Of a stretch of DNA of 64,000 nt, positions 13,201-24,553 are shown in pieces. Source of the stretch: Ectocarpus siliculosus (Eukaryota > Sar > Phaeophyceae > Ectocarpales > Ectocarpaceae); contig FN649739.1 of assembly GCA_000310025.1 (NCBI GenBank), positions 526,737 to 590,736 of the forward strand. Reading direction: 5' to 3'. A model generated the notes under the pieces. The model made no database searches, was not told the origin of the DNA, and saw only the letters and a list, made by a program, of their open reading frames with translations. A program made the position numbers and the translations under genes. Numbering within the stretch: the first letter of the stretch is position 1; each line of letters begins with the position of its first letter.

Positions 13201-16200
13201 TGCATATTCAGTAGTTAACATAGAGTGCCAATATGCTCTTGGCGGGAAAATTGGCACGTCGACTATGTAGCACATGTTGGATCGAGGAACGTGAACGCTG
13301 ATGCGCGCAGTGGGATAATTCGCTGGTTTCCCCATCAATCCTTCTGCGCCCGATGTTCTCCCAGTGAGAACCCCGCCAAGCGCAGGGGGGTCCAGGGACA
13401 TGCGCGTCCGCGTAAGACAAGCCGAAGAGGAGAGGGACAGGGCCCTAAACGAGGTATGCGGATATTACTTCTAATAGTTCAAACCTCACGCTTCCCACCT
13501 AGCTTTGCAGGTCAAGGCTTATGCCGAAACTTTCGAGCTGCCCAACACTTTACCCGAACCAGAAAGTCAGGTGTCTTTAACTTGCTTGCTTCCCTCCACA
13601 AGTTTGCCCTTACCCGGAGTACCATTCAAGCAAAAGCGATGGTAGAGGTGTTCCAACTTCGGCAGTGTATTGTGTGGATGAATTTAGTTGACATCATTTC
13701 CAAGTCTGCTCAGAGTTTTGCCGTATTATCAAAACCGGTTCCTCGTCACGATATTCACCTTACATGTCGGGCGAAAAGCCGATACATATGCCGGGCACGG
13801 AGGAGAGAGCTAAAAGACGAAGCCATTTTCTGGCTATACCACGTCTGGAAGTCATGCTCCTTGACGCGGCAGAATTACAAGCGTGCTTGGGACCGAAACG
13901 CCAAGTTGTTTCGTTCCGAATGGGTCCACTATGTGAATGTCCCAATTTCTTCCAAGCGCAAAACGAGGCGGAGGTACGCACTTGGCACGACGTACGTCGT
14001 TATTACGAGGAAATTGTACCACTCGTTGACTGGGCCGATCGTTCGTGCCAAGAACCGAGCACTGCCGAGTGTTATTGCGCAGGCCCGAGCGAACAGCCTC
14101 AGGAAGTTCTCACCGTAGGGCGGATGGGAAACAGTGTTGATCTTAGTTGCTGGCTGTTGAAGCTCCGTTGGAACACCTGTTGGTGAGCTCTACTGGCGAG
14201 TGATACGAAGACAGCTGGCGAATTCAGGCAAGTCTCTAACAACTATGTCTTCGTGCTGCGTTCTCTGCGCGTTGTGTGCTGTGAACGGCAAACGACCACA
14301 GGTTGCCACCCTACGGCTCGAGCAGGGCTCACAGGGGAGAGGCGGAGGAGGACACGAAGTGCAGGTAGGTCCGGGCAGGGCATGGCGACAGCCGTCACAC
14401 GAAGGTTTTGGTGCTGCCGTCGTTTCGGCTCTTCGTTATTTTTCTTCTTGTTGCCGTTGTGGGCCTTGAAGCTTCGTTCCGCCTGTCGCCTCCATGTGCC
14501 TGGTTGCGCGGCCATGTTCTTGTGGAAGTTTCATCTCAACTTTTCCTTTCTCCGTGAGTACACCAGCCACCAACTGGCCTGAGGTGCCGTGTGCGTGCAA
14601 TCCCATTCCCAAAAACGGACATGCGCTGGGTACCCCTTGAAAGCCTTAACGGTTGCCACACGCATCACTTGCCCGAAATGCTTTTCCAACACATAATTGC
14701 TTGACAAATTTTGTTGATTTCACCGCGTGGAGGTTGGTTTTCCTCCAAACGGTTTTCCGACCGTAGCGTTGTTTCCATATTATCTCGGCGCAGAGACAAT
14801 ATTGTGTTGTAATTCAAGATGGGTCGTCCCATGGGCGGCCCATAGAACGTCCCACGCGTCGCACGATTCCCATGAGTGCTTGATGGATCGCCCCATGAGA
14901 CATGCACAACGGACAATGGGACGCCCACGAGACGCGTGAATTGTCTATAGTGTAACATGGTGTTGAGAAAGCACGATGGCCACTAGACTACAGTACTAGT
15001 CATCGCTGACTGGTGGTCTAGTGGTCATCGTGCTTCTCAACAAAAGTTAATGCCAGTGTCCGGTCTGGCCTTGCAGCCACGAACACGTCCCCCAAGGGTT
15101 GCCATCCCTGTCATCAGCGCCGTGCTTGCCAGATCGATACAAGCAGGTCATCGGCTCATTTTGCAAAGCCTATTTTTCCCAGACTTTTTCTTCCTGATAA
15201 ATTCGGGCGCAAAGAAGTATATGCTCGAGGGGAGATTATTGCTGGCTTGTGGTGAACTGCNNNNNNNNNNNNNNNNNNNNNNNNNNNNNNNNNNNNNNNN
15301 NNNNNNNNNNNNNNNNNNNNNNNNNNNNNNNNNNNNNNNNNNNNNNNNNNNNNNNNNNNNTATTTGCGCCCGAATTTATCAGGAAGAAAAAGTCTGGGAA
15401 AAATAGGCTTTGCAAAATGAGCCGATGACCTGCTTGTATCGATCTTGCAAGCACATCGCTCATGACAGGCATGGCAACCCTGGGGGGACGTGTTCGTGGC
15501 TGCAAAGCCAGACCGGACACGGGCATTAACTTTTGTTGAGAAGGGCGATGACCACTACACCACTAGTCAACGCTGACTGGTGGTCTAGTGGTGATCGTGC
15601 TTCTCAACACATGGGACGCCCACGCTCCCGTCAACGGGATGCCCCACGGATTACACCACGGCCCGTGCCGTGCTCCTCGCATGGGCTGTTCTGGGCGCCC
15701 CATGGGCCTTCCCACGCGCCGCGTTGGCGTCCCCGTGGGACGGGCATGGTGGCCGCCCGCATCCGCCTGTGGTCAGGTTTGGGACGGCCTAGAGGATGCC
15801 CATGGGATGTATGGGGCGCGTAGGACGCGTGGGACGCGTGGGACGTTCCATGAGACGCCCATTTGGCATCCGTGGGACACGTGGAGCGCGTAGTAGTAAC
15901 ACTATCCCTCACTTCAACCTTGCCCCTAACCTGACGATTCGACACCACTGAAAAGTACCAAACGTTTCGCCCGAGACGCGTGGGACACCCCAAGGGATAT
16001 CCTAGTGCGTAGGACGTCCCACGCGCCCTGTGAGCCGTCCGCATGGGTGGGTCAATACGACCTCCCATGGGCCGCCCCACCCGTCCCTTGAGCAGTACCA
16101 AGAATGTCAAGACCAGATGCAGGCAACTTGCCGCAGTCGGAACAACCCCTAAGCTCACTGCCCTAATTTGGAAGGCTTGCGACGTCGGGTGGAAACCATG

Positions 16201-17014
16201 GTTTCGTCGCATTATGCAGGAACTGGTCAAGGAATTAGAAAGAATCGAGCGGACTAACGCGGGGCTGGTTTCAAGCAAGGCCACCCTCGAAAGCGAGCTA
16301 TTGCGCTTCAAAGAGTACATGAGAGACACCGGTGAGTATAGGTCGAAAGAAAACTCCCCACAGAGAAGCGTGGGAGGGGAGGGGGGGGGAGTCGAAGCGT
16401 GCTTGATAGGTTGTCGTGCTGCGTAGCGACTTGTAGGGATCAGTACGACATGCACAAGAGTTTCAGAGTAGTTATACCCGCTTCAAAGAGGACTTAACGA
16501 CCACGACAACGACAACTTCAATTGTTCACGAATGTCAACCAAGCACAGCCTGGGTATCTACACCATCAGCATACCTGGGCGAAGCATTGTACTGCACCTT
16601 CGTTTCAGGTGCCCTCAGATGTGTCACAGCTAGCTGCCAAGTTTTGCTTCAACCTCTCGTCATTTATCCTAATACCTACTCCGATTCTCCTCTTTCCCGC
16701 AAGAGACGCAGCATGAGCCACATTGATGTCCAGAGACGGGCGGAGAAGGGCCCCCGCGGCATGTACCCGATTTCCCTCGGAGACAGTTCCATGCCAAGCG
16801 TATTTACACCTTCGGGCGGTAGACGTCCTATCGAAAGCCGAAACAACACAGTATCTAGGATTCACAGAGAGAGGGCCGTGTTGAAGCGTCCGTCCCTGGC
16901 ATCGTTTGCGAACGGGTTCGTTCGCTTTCGTCTGTCACCGCAGTTTCGCGTTACCAGGAGACGATCCGACAGCTGCAGCAGGAGCTGAAGAAGACAAAGG
17001 GAGGCTTTGGATGA
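1..17014 (+). CDS. Kinesin-like protein with degenerate motor and long coiled coil (5' partial, 25 exons)
   Basis: Exons: 2-67, 586-669, 1322-1447, 1854-1939, 2410-2533, 3009-3077, 3689-3763, 4210-4290, 4909-5091, 5666-5736, 6285-6446, 7165-7243, 8286-8414, 8907-9059, 9520-9587, 10150-10275, 11005-11173, 11484-11680, 12153-12301, 12590-12711, 13028-13151, 13386-13453, 14302-14364, 16220-16331, 16944-17014 (TGA). All splice phases agree, giving 918 residues. Residues 1-237 follow the kinesin motor fold: VSFYEIFDEIITDLI (31-45), a FEVEG strand, GPTLNRSLLAF (150-160, matching the family's NINKSLLAL), and LGGNA (191-195). The P-loop exon would lie upstream of the window. The switch I SSRSH and switch II DLAGSE signatures are replaced (residues 96-104 and 130-137), so ATP hydrolysis is doubtful. 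From about residue 270 onward the protein is heptad-rich coiled coil, broken near residues 720-750 by a Gly/Pro-rich stretch. Two introns start with GC rather than GT (670 and 4291). Role is inferred: a microtubule or flagellar scaffold rather than a motor. Confidence 0.82.
670..1321 (+). other. Kinesin-like gene intron 2, GC-AG type
   Basis: Joining exon 2 (ends ...DNL) to exon 3 (starts DLQVKL) in phase requires a donor GCGAGT at 670. The nearby GT at 680 would shift the frame. The intron also carries the CT microsatellite. GC-AG introns are a minor but normal class in eukaryotes. Confidence 0.6.
1167..1228. repeat. (CT)n microsatellite
   Basis: About 62 bases of nearly pure CT dinucleotide lie inside intron 2 of the kinesin-like gene. 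On the minus strand it produces spurious Arg-Glu repeat reading frames. Confidence 0.97.
4054..4111. repeat. 29-bp perfect tandem duplication
   Basis: A 29-base unit beginning AGCAGCTGCCCAATCCCAG occurs twice head to tail in the intron just upstream of the exon at 4210. No function is visible. Confidence 0.9.
14961..15609. mobile_element. Foldback-type element with hairpin ends, interrupted by a gap
   Basis: Each end is an imperfect hairpin of about 76-82 bases (14961-15042 and 15534-15609) starting TGTTGAGAA and ending TTCTCAACA. Inside them lie arms of about 171 bases (15043-15213 and 15363-15533), about 95% identical in inverted orientation. The centre holds unique sequence and a 100-N gap. 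Each arm read inward is open for about 54 codons from an ATG (MPVSGLALQPRTRPPR...), but no known domain is visible. It looks like a non-autonomous foldback or large MITE. The true loop length is unknown because of the gap. Confidence 0.75.
15261..15360. other. Assembly gap (100 N)
   Basis: One hundred N lie between the two arms of the foldback element. The round number suggests a placeholder, so the real missing length is unknown. Confidence 0.99.
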
Positions 17015-17931
17015 TGATGATGAATATTGAGGAAAGCGATCCTTCTGTTGGAGGGGCCGGGATGTAGGATCCACGCGTTGGGTGGTATATCCGTTGCGTC
17101 GTCCCACCCAAACACTAGCACAGGACGAAACATCGGTCGCTAATTAATTGGTGTCGTCGGACCAGTCGTGCTTTCGGAGAACCAGTCTATGTTCTGTCGA
17201 CGTTGAAGAGTGACATCTTTTGTGCTTGGCCACCACCCGACGGCCGACGACTCCTGCAGAACACCAAGTCATGGGTGTTCTGCGATCACGTAGAATCCTG
17301 TGCGATGTCAGACTCTGGCCTGCTGTAGTCCCGTGTGGTGAGTCAGGTACATTTGCAACTGACGATGTAGCTGGAACTTGACCTTCATTTGATGCCCCTG
17401 TGAATGCACATGGTCAATATACCGGGAGCGCAGGATAGCTTCTCTCGTGTTGGCATTACGAAATCCTGGAGTAGGCGTCAGGAGGTTACAAGGTTTAGGT
17501 CGATTCAGTGCTGCCGTTGTAGGAAGCTCCCCATAGATCAAACCTTGTAGTCGTTCGAAGGAATAGTTATTAACCGTTTCGTGCAGGGTTCAGAACCAAA
17601 CCAGGTCCATTGACTCGTCCATCTCGTCGAAACGCATCTACCCAACCACCCTCAGCCGGGCTCCACACGCCAACCATGGCCTTCGGCGGGCTTGAATAGG
17701 TGCCTCTGTAATAAACGTATGTGAACCTTCGTACCCCCCCTCCCCCCTGCATCCTTGACAACGGCATCGGCGCCGGTCACATTGTGTGAACTAGCTCCAT
17801 CCCCCCCCTTCGGCCAAGCTACAAGTCGCAGGCGCGAATGCAATACAACGGGGCTGGCATTCATTCCCACGGCCTTGTATCACAGCCAGCAACGATCGCC
17901 ATGCATGTACCCCCGATCGCAGTGTTCCCTT
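17015..17931. other. Convergent intergenic region
   Basis: This region separates the stop of the plus-strand kinesin-like gene from the stop of the minus-strand WD-repeat gene. It must contain both 3' untranslated regions. A GATGATGATGA run directly follows the kinesin-like stop codon. I see no convincing coding exon or RNA gene. Confidence 0.6.
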
Positions 17932-20900
17932 TCACAACGCCTGGAGAAGGTTCCGAGTGACGTTTTCAAGGCGCGCCTGCCTGACCGCCCGCTCGGTATG
18001 CCTAGCCTCCATGTACCGCTTCACTCTCGCGGCCGCGCCAACCTCCATGCCCCACGGCGCAGGGCCGTCCTTGCCAACGGCACCGCCTTCCCCCGTGCAT
18101 GCGAGAACGCCACCCATCGGGCCACCACGCCCGCCAGCCCCGAGAAGACGGGCTACGTTGCGCTCGGTCAGGGTGGTGGGGTGTTGGTAGTGGGGAGGCG
18201 TTCTTGTAGTGGGATTGCGGGTGACGTTTGTCGAGACTGTGTTCGAGGGCGCCTTCTTCGCCGCAACCCTGTCCCTTCCGGCTGCCCTCTGCGGTGTGTT
18301 GCTGCGGTCAAGACGACCACTTCCACTGCCGGTCCCACGCGATGACCGCCCGCCCGCCTTGGTGCGAGTGCTGGCGGGGTCGGGGTTGGTGGTGCCAGTT
18401 GTGAGCGGGGCCGTGTCCCCTCTTCCGGGGTCGTACTGGTGGCTCATGTTCTGCAGCATAATTTCGGGATCCTGCATGCCAGGATAGGAATGGCAAGACG
18501 AATGGTGGGCACAAATCACGGACAAGATCACACCTTTTATCGTAGGTTCCGGGGAATCGGTGTGGCAACCACGAGTGTGCACGGACGGGTGTGCCAAACA
18601 CGAGCCGGAATACAACTCCCGCCAAGTAGTGACGCGTTTGGCTCGTGAAAGCTCCAGTAGACCCTACATCAAGACATCTAGTCACCGCTGTATTCTCCTG
18701 AAACAGCGGCGAGGGGCCATCGATCTGCTTCGTGTGATAACAAGGACACCCCATGACCGTCCGTTTGAACGTCAACTTCGAGACAACCAGAAGTGCAATC
18801 GTTTGCGTAATTAACCTGACGGAGATTCTTTGCTGGACTGGGTCGCGTGAACATCCGCACAGCCCGTAATTTCCGGGAAAGCACAACCGCGGGCGAAAAG
18901 GAAGTGCCACAAGAAGGTGGCGCGGCCTGCCGCTCATGGTTTCACCTTGCGATATCGAGGAAGCAAACCGTAGAAAAGCTCCGCGACGTCCCTCGGCGAC
19001 AGAGGGCGCTCCTCTCCTACCATCGCGCGCATGCCGGGGCTTAACTCCCACATCAAGTCTGACGCGGACCAAACACCGAGGGTCTCGCCGCCACTGTCGC
19101 TCCTGGTCGGTGACAGGACCGACGTTTCCTGCCGGAGAAAAGGACAACACGTTCGGTGCACAAACCTCAAGCTCGAGACGTTACCCCCCGAGGGGACGAG
19201 GGCTGACGTGCTTCGGCTGTTTCGGGGGAAGACATTTTCTGCCTACCGGTAGTGCCTTGGCGATATTCCGCCAGACTACTGTTTCTCTGGATAAGGTGAT
19301 ATGCCCCCCGCTACACAACACCATCTTACCTGCTCTTGTGGCATGACCACCGCCATGCACTCTCCGCCTTCCGACCAAATAATGCCTGCTTTCGGGGCGA
19401 CAGTTTCATGGGACACAGCGGCTCCGTCACCGTTCCTGTCTGGCCTATCAGCAGCGACACTGGTAATGGCATCGTCCTTTAAGGCTAGCACACCGAGCAT
19501 GGTCCCCGAGAGTAGGTCGTATACAACCACCCGCCCAGAGGTATCCTGCGGAAAAGTAACGGGCACCCACCGGGGCGTGTTGGTTGAGTAATCTAATTTC
19601 TCGGCTGTGGCTACGTTGTCATCCGAGCCGCTTCCTTTGAGTAGAACAACGCCAAGACCACACACAAAACGCGTTGTGAAATCGTCTAATGGCGGAGTGC
19701 CAATGGCGCAAATCGCAGTACATTGATTCCACTCGAGACCAAGCGGGAAAGCCAACGATTCTCGTCTAAGCATGCCGAAAAGAAAGCACCAAGCCGTCCC
19801 TATATCAACCCTTACAAATGTCTTCTTGCACTCCGCTCCTCAACGCAACACTGGGCCTAGGCCACAAGTACATTCCAAACAATTTTCCTCCGATGGTTGA
19901 CCCAGCCACACATCCGTTGTCTGCAATCAACGAACGAAATTAATCACTCGCTTCTGGTCCCGTTTCCATTTGGTCACACGCTCATCACCTCGGCGACCGC
20001 TAGGGGCATCTCTCGGAAACACGCCAATCGAACAATCCCGCTGCCTCGCGCGTCGTGCAGGCATCGCAAACGCGGGGTCCCGCCGACACAGCGCCTGTCT
20101 CCACCAGCTCCGGTTGGATCGGCGACAGTCAAGTGGTGGATCTGGATCATCTCGTCATCGCTGCCAGAGACGAGAAATCTGTAAGGCAGTTGCGCCAGCC
20201 ACGTCACCGCCGAGGCCAAGAGACAGGATTACAAAATGCATTATATTTTATCCCTGCCGTGCGTTCTTCAGCGGAGAATAGATTTTGCGGTGGCACATGT
20301 CAAATCGGGCCGTTCAACGAGCACGCCAGTTACCCACCAATATAAGCCCTAGTTCATTCGGGACTAGGGGGCCGTGAGGACGTTGACAAGAGCTCGTCAC
20401 TGACGAGGATGCTTGCCAACGCATGAAACTAAAACCATCCACGAGCGGTGGTTGCAGCCTGGAAGAACCACCCTCGGAGGACCGACAACGAGCAACACCG
20501 TGTTGGTGGTGCTGTCGTCGCACTAGGCCTTCGCGAAAAAGTCAACTTTTCCCTTGTTTGTTTGTTTTGTTTTTTCCATCTCTTCTCCGCCTTTTGCTGC
20601 GCATTCCATCGGAACCTCTCACCTTTTCCCGTGGAACGCCAGAGCGGTGACCCGAGCACGGTGTCTCGACAGCCCCGCTCTTGTCGTGCCCAGGGCCGCA
20701 TCGCCCAGGTAAACCCCTCCGTTTTCAGTCCCGATGGCGACGAGCGGGGCCGGCGCATCGGCACCACCGCAACAGCTCCACCCGCCGCCCTTCTCACGGC
20801 CATCGTCCTGAGCTTCCCCTCCTGTTTCCTCTTCGCAGACCGCGAGAACTGTGATTGGGGACGGCAAGACCCACTCCACAGATGGCAGGCGGGATATGTC

Positions 20901-23900
20901 GTACTTTGCCGCCAGCGAGCCCTCACTGCCTATGCCTGTCTTGTCGGCACTCTCGAACCCACTGCTGGCCGCAACGGTACCCGTACGGGATAACTCGACG
21001 CCACCGTCGTTGTTGCCCCCTTCCACGGTCTGCCGCTGCCCCCCGTCGCCGTCGTACACCGGCGGCGGCAGGCGGAAAAGCCGGCACACGTTGGAGTTAG
21101 ACCTCCAGACTGCGAGCCCCCCGGTGCTGCCCCCGCCGCCGTTTAGGCGTCCATCAGCCGCGGGTATGAAGTCAACGCGGGCCAAGTGGTGTGCGAGTCC
21201 CGATAGCTGAGGTGGTTTCGGGGGGGGCGTGCAGCCTTCCTCCTCCTCCTCCTCCTGGGTTGACGTGGGCTCTTGGATTTCCCCGGCTTCTACGCGCTTG
21301 CGGTACTCCTGCAAGGCTTTCGCGTGGGAAAGCTCTTCTGGCGAAGGCACGTGAGGTATGGTGAACTCCGGTTGCCCTAGCTGTGTTGGCGGCGGCGGCG
21401 GCTCCGCCGTTTCCGCCGCCGCCGCCTTCGCCGCGGTGTTAGTCGACGTACTGGCGTCGTCGTCTCTCCCGGCCAAGACAGCGCCGCTCTCGCCGACGCC
21501 CGCACCGCGCTCGCCACCTTGTTGGCCCGCCATTCCCTCCTTTGGAGTTTCTCGGCCGTGACCCGCGGAGGTTCGTGAGGAACCGGGCTGAACGCCGTCG
21601 ACATCATCGTCCTCCCTCGCGCTCTGCTGGGGAGATCGATTGCGGTGTCTCTCGAGAGGCGCGGAGACGGGGGGGAGAGACCAGGTGGAGACGCGGCCGC
21701 TTGCAGTCGTGACGGCGAGGCGTCTCCCGTCGGGGGACAGCGTGCACGACACCGCGGTTGCATTCTCCTGCTCGGAATGGAGTTCGACGGTACATATAAC
21801 CCTGAACGCGGGTGCATAGTTTCTCCTGTTGCCGCTGTTCGCGGCATCGGCTCCGTGCTCGCTGCGCGCGCCCTGATGGTGTTCGAGACTACCCCTAGCC
21901 GGGCTACCGCCAGCTTCATCGCCAGCTCTTGATCGGGGCACGGTCATCTCTAGAACGGAGACAGCGCTCGACGGGCACGCCGGCCGTGGCTCTGCTCCGG
22001 CATCACGCTCCGTTTCCTGTTGTCCTGCCTCTCTGTTTCCCGTTTGGTCCGGATTGCCGTGGCCACTGTCTGGGCAGGAGCTTGTCACCACGGCTGCTAT
22101 CCGAACTGACGAGGATCGGCCTGACACAAGCGATCATTTTCACGGCGTGACATATGAGCACCGAGCGTCAGCAAGCACCCATGCAAGCACGCTCCAAGCA
22201 TCTCATAGCAATTTGCGCATATGTGCTCAATATTACTGCCGCTGGACGAAAACATCTACACTCCTGTAGATTACTTTGTTTCCATACAAGCCTCTTCACT
22301 CCTTCACTCCTCAAAATGCACGACCTCCTGCTCTACGAGTAGATAGAGCGACTTGTCTGCAATTGAACTCCCTGTATGGGGTTGCTCCGTGTGCACCTGA
22401 CCTCCGAGAGATCCCACAGGGCGGGACAGGAACGTAACCGCGGCCGATTTCGCGTTTCCCTCCGAGAATGTTTCCCCGCAGAGGCTGCTGCTCCTGATCT
22501 GGACTCCGATATCTTTAACGGCGCCGGCGAGTCGAACGCAGACCGAGCCGTCGCGCCCTCCGGTGAAAAGGAACTGTTGGCGCAAACCAACAGATCGAAG
22601 CAACGACAACATCTATATTTAGAACGGTCTGATATTTTAGGCCAGGGCGGACTTCATCAACCAACAACCTAACACGCGATACACGAAGGGCTAGAAAATG
22701 CCCGAAGCTCATGTTCTGGCATCTATGTCATGCATTTCAAATACGCACCTGGCCCCGATTGTCCCACTGCATGGTCGATACGTTACCGGCATCGTTTTCG
22801 CCTCCGCCACCATCGTCGTCAGCGTCGCCGTTCCTGTCCTTTCCTTCGAACAGTAACTCGGATGACCCCCTGCCATCAAGAAATCCGTCCGCCGCTATAG
22901 CTTCGCCTTCTTTGGCTGCAGCTGCCACGGGCTTGACATCTCCAGCATGCGCCGGCAGCGGAGAGTGCGGATCTAGTAGCCGCACAAACGGATGACAGGA
23001 CCGCTTCAGATCGATGTCCGCTGCTGCCCTGGCTTCGTCGGCCGGGCTAGTGTCCAGCTCCGGGTGTCGCTCGACGACCAGCTCCCATGCGCGGTCGACG
23101 ATCTGTCCGTACACCGAAGAATCGGGCGCGCGGGTGACAATGCGCGTGGACCGGCGCGGTAGGGAAGGAGAGAGAATAGGAAGTTCGCAGACGATGCGTG
23201 AGCCTTCCGTCGTGTGCAATCGTTCGGCTACTGCTGTCACGGTATGTTTCATGAAGGGGTATTGTCCGACTACTTGGCGAGGACGCTGCACGCGGCGGGA
23301 GTCAGGTGATCAAAATGAAATCGAATTCGTTCGGTCGTCGAACACCAGGTACGAGCAAAATGAGTCAACCAACGACCGTAAACATTCTCCTTGTGCTGCT
23401 GTGAGTTGTTTATCACGAGGCTCTAAAAACGGTGTACAACGTGCTTGGTCTGTTCCCATCATCATCGGTCTCGGAACTGAAGACATAGCAAACAGTGTAC
23501 GGTACGTTTCCGGTCCGACGGACTGCCGAGGAGAGAATATTTAGTCTACACATTCAAAGAAGGCGCTTCTATTCGTCGTCGAGTTGGTCGCGGAAAACAC
23601 CTCGGTTTCGAGAACGCTGACGATGAGGCGGTAGGGCTGGGGAAGGTTGTCCAAGAAGGAGCGATCGGGATCGGTGAAGTCGGCCGGAGGTCCCACGTCA
23701 AGAGCTATCATCAGTCTCTTCCAGTCGATTCGCCTCCTGGAAAAATGAATATATCCAGCCACAGGTGGGTAAGTCTTAGTATTCTGCATTAGTGGTGAGT
23801 GCTGGCAATCATCATGCGATCCCCCAGAACGATTGAAGAACTTGCGGCTTTTCAAGGCAGGACCGGGCGTAGACTGCACACGGGTTGCGGCGCAAATGCG

Positions 23901-24553
23901 ACGAAGACAAAGAGGACAGCATGCCGTCGTCGGCCAATCTCTAATCCAAAAGGAATGTTAATGCAGGCTGTACATATGCCACCATTTCACCACACTCTTA
24001 TTCAATGACTGCTATGTAGGTGGTTGTCTCCGGTGCACACATACACAGTCTACATACAACGATGTCAAAACGCCTATCGGCCACCAGCAGGTCTGTGCGG
24101 CCATTCCGACGAAATGTCAACTTCTTCTCGGGACGAAAAGAACGCACGTAGATACCACAAGGAGTTTCTGTCGTGTGAGCCCGGGTCACACCTCAGCAGA
24201 TGGCAGCCGTAAGAAGCTAAAGGATCGGTACACAAATGGCCGAGACTGTGTGAGACTTGTTTGGACTACATGCATGCATGTTGCAAAGAACAATCAATGT
24301 TGTTGCGTTGCTGCAGTCGACGCACGAGAACAACAATGCACGTCTATTTACCATCCACAATTTACCTGTTGTCCGCGAATTTCTTGACCAGATACCCCAC
24401 CTCATCTTCCGTCAACACCACTCCGGCAACCCCAAAGGCAGATTTGAGTGCGGAGAGGGAAACGTACTTGGGCCCGTCTGCCAGCCGGCTGTGCCAGCCG
24501 ACGAACGAGGCTAGACGAAATCTTTGTCGAAGGTGAGCGAAAGAGGTGGCCAT
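17932..24553 (-). CDS. WDR93: WD-repeat protein resembling ciliary WDR93/FAP297 (9 exons)
   Basis: Exons (minus, 5' to 3'): 24553-24366, 23736-23552, 23269-22749, 22573-22397, 21947-20623, 20178-19989, 19731-19330, 19128-18946, 18471-17932. Phases agree and give 1236 residues. Residues 1-62 are helical with an EF-hand-like spacing. LDNLPQPYRLI (91-101) matches the motif I associate with the WDR93 family. WD-type blades include FLFTGGRDGSVCVRLA (from 299), LSPDGRRLAVTTASGRVSTW in exon 5 and FLVSGSDDEMIQIHHL (around 799). Exon 5 also holds a long Gly/Glu/Pro-rich insertion. The Arg-rich tail (exon 9) looks disordered. In green algae the WDR93 homologue belongs to the C1d projection of the flagellar central pair (family knowledge). 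Least certain are the exon 2/3 junction, the exon 5 start (TAGAG|ATG acceptor) and the choice of first ATG. Confidence 0.68.

Larger units (their letters stand above)
14815..16092. repeat. CCCATGGGC/GGGACGCCC-rich palindromic repeat region
   Basis: Within the intron at 14365-16219, two blocks (about 14815-14945 and 15608-16092) are packed with variants of CCCATGGGC, GGGACGCCC and CCCACGCG. These motifs recur at short irregular intervals on both strands. The foldback element at 14961-15609 lies between the blocks, which suggests it inserted into an older repeat unit. Related motifs recur at 36957-37430. No coding capacity is visible. Confidence 0.6.

Noticed and set aside
13225-14118. A 297-codon plus-strand open frame, one of the longest in the window
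   Set aside because: It runs across an acceptor, an exon in another frame and most of an intron of the kinesin-like gene. Its composition is not protein-like and no domain is visible. It shows how long chance frames can be here.
15050-15526. Two frames MPVSGLALQPRTRPPR... on opposite strands as separate genes
   Set aside because: They are the two inverted arms of one foldback element and run into the gap. Only the element is called.
17932-18615. Single-exon gene starting at the ATG at 18615
   Set aside because: The part before 18471 precedes a good acceptor and has poor composition. The rest joins in phase as the last exon of the WD-repeat gene.
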